Assembly (NCBI GenBank): GCA_013375455.1
Contig: JABXJT010000021.1
Location: 1 to 64,000 of the forward strand
Reading direction: 5' to 3'
From: Candidatus Helarchaeota archaeon
GTDB lineage: Archaea > Asgardarchaeota > Lokiarchaeia > Helarchaeales > HEL-GB-A
Length of the DNA stretch: 64,000 nt
Part shown: in pieces, positions 61,058 through 64,000 of the stretch
Position numbering within the stretch: the stretch's first letter is position 1
How the letters are laid out: every line of letters begins with the position of its first letter
Position numbers and translations under genes: made by a program
Notes under the pieces: generated by a model
Told to the model about the DNA's origin: nothing
The model's database searches: none
What the model saw: the letters and a program-made list of their open reading frames with translations, nothing else

Positions 61058-61312
61058 TTAACAACCACCAGCTTGTGTTGCCATGACCGTGATGACATCC
61101 TTCTGAGGATGAATTCCTAAGCTTGCAAATCGGACATTATCGGGCAAGACTTTCCCTTTATGAATGAATTGAATGGTTAAAATGGGATTTAGCTTATAAG
61201 ACTTACGAACCATCTTTTTTGCAGCTGCAACATTCGCATTTACATCAATGTCGACAGTCTTCACGGCCTGATCCGGTGGCACGCCCGTTAATCTGAATCT
61301 ATATTCAACCAT
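61058..61312 (-). CDS. Ubiquitin-like protein with GGC end
   Basis: 84 residues from ATG 61312, chosen because GAAGTGAT stands 4 nt upstream; TTG 61360 lies before the likely transcription start. The beta-grasp pattern follows ubiquitin: YRFRLTG..., AAAKKMVRKSYKLNP, TIQFIHKGKVLPDNVRFASLGIHPQKD, VITVMATQAGG. The C-terminus is Gly-Gly-Cys, so one residue would have to be trimmed to free the diglycine, as in eukaryotic ubiquitin precursors. No E1, E2, RING or JAMM gene is near. Could instead be a MoaD/ThiS-like sulfur carrier; ubiquitin-like length and motif placement favour a modifier. Confidence 0.75.
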   Translation of the reverse strand: MVEYRFRLTGVPPDQAVKTVDIDVNANVAAAKKMVRKSYKLNPILTIQFIHKGKVLPDNVRFASLGIHPQKDVITVMATQAGGC

Positions 61313-61360
61313 AATTATCACTTCATTATGTGCTTCTACTTTAAAAGCATGTATATACAA

Positions 61361-61373
61361 CCACTTTTAAACC
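61361..61373 (-). promoter_or_regulatory. TATA box of the ubiquitin-like gene
   Basis: On the minus strand GGTTTAAAAGTGG; a start about 26 bases downstream (near 61341) leaves a 29-nt leader to ATG 61312. The 61313-61677 gap holds this and further AT-rich sequence, no gene. Confidence 0.45.
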
Positions 61374-61677
61374 TTATCAAGAAGCTTTTGACTGATAATA
61401 TTTTATGAAAGAAAGTATATAATATTTTGGTAAGAATTATTAGAGAAGAGTTTGGGGGACTTTTCCTTTAAGTCTCATATAATCAGAGTTAGTATATATT
61501 TATAGTATGTGGGAATTTCTGAATCATTGGAATGATTTCTAATAACGATACATTATTAAAAATATACTCAATTTTTAAATTTAAAAAAGTATTAATTTAA
61601 TATATAAATATATACCATTAAATAGGAGGGTAAGGTAATATAAATTGAAGGAATTTTTATGAGTAGGACTTGATTTA

Positions 61678-62508
61678 ATGACGCATTCGACTGTTGAATT
61701 AAATTTCGCGAAAATCAGGAACAATTGGACCATCCTAGAGCAGAAATTTGAATCAGCTGAGTATATCCGGATAGATAATATTATACACGAGGAGGATTCA
61801 ATAACCATCCAGAAGGTTCGTAAAAAATATCGAATCCGAATTAAATTAGAATTAAGGATTGATAATGAATTTAGTCTAATGCATTTAACTTCAAAGGTTA
61901 TTTTACTAAAAAATTTGAGATTTGTGAAAGAATTTAATATCCCTGAATCCTCATCGAATAACGTGTTCATTTACACCTATACACGAACGGTTTCGAACAT
62001 GCAGGATGTAATCGACACGATTAATAAATTATACACGAAATTTTTAAGCTTTAAAGCATCCATTGAAATGAAAAAGAATGCGCTCATGGTTTTCATTGAC
62101 AATTCTTTAGCGACGCTATATCCATATCAACACGAGATCATCCAACCGAAACATAAAAAGGTAAAGGAAATCGTAGATGCCCTAATTGATGCATTCGTGC
62201 AAGATCGAAATTATAGTGGGTGTGTTAATACGAGCTTGATGGAGGTTTCTTGGGGCATCCGTACTGCGCGGCAAGTCGCGAATTTAATTAACAATACTCC
62301 AGAAATAGTCTATCGGGTCTTGCGAAACAGCAAGTCTCGTAATCAACTATTAAAATTTGTTGATCTTGTTCCTTACACAGGACCAGGACGACATATTAAG
62401 GGGGATGGGCAAGGGCGAGCTTTTCGAATTAAAATGGAAAATCCTTATATTGTGGAGAAATTAAAGGAAATGGGAATACCCCTTAATGTGATTTTCCCAG
62501 GCGGTTAA
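61678..62508 (+). CDS. Unrecognised protein, 276 aa
   Basis: ATG start with AGGA about 9 nt upstream and a strongly AT-rich promoter region. Residues about 1-140 form a beta-rich domain (IRIDNIIHEEDSITIQKVRKKYRIRIKLELRI, in pieces). About 150-250 is helical with SLMEVSWGIRTARQVANLINNTPEIVYRVLRN, an HTH-like look. The end is PYTGPGRHIKGDGQGRAFRI and VIFPGG. Could bind nucleic acid. Function unknown. Confidence 0.6.
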   Translation: MTHSTVELNFAKIRNNWTILEQKFESAEYIRIDNIIHEEDSITIQKVRKKYRIRIKLELRIDNEFSLMHLTSKVILLKNLRFVKEFNIPESSSNNVFIYTYTRTVSNMQDVIDTINKLYTKFLSFKASIEMKKNALMVFIDNSLATLYPYQHEIIQPKHKKVKEIVDALIDAFVQDRNYSGCVNTSLMEVSWGIRTARQVANLINNTPEIVYRVLRNSKSRNQLLKFVDLVPYTGPGRHIKGDGQGRAFRIKMENPYIVEKLKEMGIPLNVIFPGG

Positions 62509-62552
62509 ATTACATCTCTATTCTTTATCAAAAGCACGGGGCGTAAATAAGC

Positions 62553-64000
62553 ATGGAAATTAACGATACTGAAATTGTTTGGTTATACGTGGTAGATTCA
62601 GGAAAATGGCTGATTAAACGGAAAGAACTTATTAGTATTGCGGAGGATTTAATGGAAAAAGGTAAGTCAGTAGAAGGGATCGTCCGTTACTTAACAGTGG
62701 AAGAAATAGAGGAACAAGCCGGCGCTGAGAAAAAGATGAAGGCGATTATTAAGGCAAGAAATGATGAAATTCTAGAAAATCTGAAATTACTCTATAAGTC
62801 CGATATGGATAATGTTAATCCAGAATATATTGAGAACCTTCAATTTTTTCGTGCAAAAATGGTAGATTTTGAAATGGTACTTCCTGGTGATCGGGTCGAG
62901 CCAGTTGAGGTGCGTCTGAATTATCACAGCTCCGGGATTTTTATTTTGGAATTATGGTTGAAATTAAAAAATATGGCTCTTACTCCAGATATTATCAACG
63001 AATTACAGTTACTTCCTCGTGAAGAAGAAGAAATCACGGTTAAGTTACCTCGTCAACTCTTAGAAGACTATTCATTAATAAACCGGAAAATAGCTGAACT
63101 ACTACAGAAGAAGCCGAAGAGTAAAATTTTCACATTAAATTTAACATTTCACGAAATTGTCTGGATGTATTGGGCGATAATTGCTTATATAGCAAATAAT
63201 GAAAAAGCGAAGGATTCTAAAGAACTTCTCCATTCGCTTAGATATAATGTATTTCATTTTTTTCCCATTATGGTTTTTCATTTCCCAGAAGTTCCGAGTC
63301 CAGAAGATTTATTTGAGAAACATAAAGCCGACCTCTATAGAATGCTTTTTCAAGAAATTTACTTGGACTCGCCCCATATACGCCCCCAATTAATAGATGA
63401 TGCGTTCAAGAATGAAAATAATTTAGCAGAACGAACTGATGACGCACTTTTTTTTAGTAAAGAGAGTTGCATCCTCCTTTATACCAAAGAAAGTCAATCG
63501 ATTCTAAGTTATATTGCAGAAAAGCGAAAAACCTCCGTTGAAGCTCAAATTTTTCTAGAAAAACTAGATGTGATACTCGTCCAGGAATTTTTGAATTTGC
63601 AACGCTACACGATGGAAATGTATGATTACCTTCTCTCGAAAAAATCAATTTCTGAAATGGAAACTGATGAATTAGCACAAATGCGAGGCAGTTTATCAAA
63701 GGTGATAGAAGAATTTTATAATGTTAAACTATTAATCAAGACTTCTACTCACAAGCGTCTTGAGAGGGGGCGAATACAAGTCTTCGAACTCGAAAAATCT
63801 CTAGAAGTTCTTGAAAAGAAACTTGATTTAGTTGATGCCGCAGTCACCAGCATTCATAATAACTTAATGGAGTTTCTAACCATCTTGCTTGGCATACTCG
63901 TTCAGGTAGGACCAATAATTGCTGTTACGATTGTTGCTCCACAATATGCAGTGATCGCGGCAACTGTTTCTATTGGAGTCTTTATTGGAGTTTACTTCCT
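62553..64000 (+). CDS. Membrane protein with helical cytoplasmic domain (3' end outside window)
   Basis: 482 residues visible from ATG 62553, open to the window end. Mostly helical: about 1-90 charged helices, about 95-160 a beta-containing part (DFEMVLPGDRVEPVEVRLNYHS), and an EIVWMYWAIIAYIA hydrophobic helix around 205-220. The coil RLERGRIQVFELEKSLEVLEKKLDLVDAAVTSIHNNLMEF leads into two TM helices (about 435-482). The coil-then-TM-pair end recalls CorA- or DUF155-like topology, but no GMN motif is visible before the cut. Not identified. Confidence 0.6.
   Translation, partial: MEINDTEIVWLYVVDSGKWLIKRKELISIAEDLMEKGKSVEGIVRYLTVEEIEEQAGAEKKMKAIIKARNDEILENLKLLYKSDMDNVNPEYIENLQFFRAKMVDFEMVLPGDRVEPVEVRLNYHSSGIFILELWLKLKNMALTPDIINELQLLPREEEEITVKLPRQLLEDYSLINRKIAELLQKKPKSKIFTLNLTFHEIVWMYWAIIAYIANNEKAKDSKELLHSLRYNVFHFFPIMVFHFPEVPSPEDLFEKHKADLYRMLFQEIYLDSPHIRPQLIDDAFKNENNLAERTDDALFFSKESCILLYTKESQSILSYIAEKRKTSVEAQIFLEKLDVILVQEFLNLQRYTMEMYDYLLSKKSISEMETDELAQMRGSLSKVIEEFYNVKLLIKTSTHKRLERGRIQVFELEKSLEVLEKKLDLVDAAVTSIHNNLMEFLTILLGILVQVGPIIAVTIVAPQYAVIAATVSIGVFIGVYF

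Noticed and set aside
62553..64000. Last gene as a CorA magnesium channel
   Set aside because: Two TM helices at the end fit, but there is no GMN motif in the visible part and the N-terminal domain does not look like CorA.
1..64000. tRNA, rRNA and known riboswitches
   Set aside because: I went through the gaps between genes and saw no cloverleaf, rRNA segment or riboswitch core; a covariance-model search could still find divergent cases.

Overview
The window looks like part of an Asgard (Promethearchaeota) archaeal chromosome, probably Lokiarchaeia- or Helarchaeia-like; the exact lineage cannot be fixed from the sequence alone. It is AT-rich, with archaeal information genes (aRF1 with NIKS and GGQ, archaeal-type IleRS, DinB/Dpo4-type polymerase), TATA-like promoters, and Shine-Dalgarno sites close to GGAGGTGAT. 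It also carries several eukaryote-like protein types known from Asgard genomes: a gelsolin-domain protein, a Ras/Rab-like GTPase, a roadblock-like protein, longin-like domains, a ubiquitin-like protein and V4R/TRAPP-like proteins. There are no rRNA or tRNA genes and no CRISPR array.

Layout. 1-4.1 kb: the end of a TnpB transposon nuclease, then a 1106-residue CHAT protease-STAND NTPase of defence/signalling type. 4.2-7.8 kb: a KaiC-like protein with two V4R domains and DNA polymerase IV. 7.8-16.3 kb: a tight seven-gene minus-strand operon with cysteate synthase, sulfopyruvate decarboxylase, HdrC, HdrB, a HdrA-MvhD-like fusion, a COG1900-ferredoxin fusion and a DUF362 protein. I read this as a coenzyme M synthesis and heterodisulfide redox operon, the most interesting locus here. 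16.5-22.8 kb: membrane proteins, ileS, a DapA-family aldolase and small proteins. 23-31.6 kb: an acyl-CoA ligase plus a membrane left-handed-beta-helix protein, a sulfatase-fold enzyme, and a molybdate/tungstate-type ABC transporter with MoaE. 31.7-39.2 kb: Mrp ATPase, aRF1, a FAD oxidoreductase, an endonuclease IV-like gene with an apparent ACG start, and a Cys-rich protein resembling methanogenesis marker domain 9.

39.2-48.7 kb: a small GTPase with a zinc protein, a corrinoid protein, a protein with two longin-like blocks, a CDF metal exporter, a 938-residue repeat/beta-sandwich/longin-like protein, two enoyl-CoA hydratases and a roadblock-like protein. 48.7-49.2 kb is non-coding and holds a candidate ncRNA and a 60-bp tandem repeat. 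49.2-55 kb: MmgE/PrpD, two SCP2-like proteins, the gelsolin-coiled-coil protein and a CDP-diglyceride synthase/dolichol-kinase-like membrane enzyme. 55.2-56 kb: a degraded IS607 recombinase. 56-64 kb: hydrolases, V4R/TRAPP-like genes, the ubiquitin-like gene and a membrane protein cut by the window end.

Working together: CoM made by the first operon could serve HdrABC and methyl or alkyl transfer. The corrinoid protein and the marker-9-like protein elsewhere fit that, but no Mcr and no methyl-CoM transferase gene is in the window. The acyl-CoA ligase, hydratases, MmgE/PrpD and SCP2-like proteins suggest acyl-CoA metabolism.
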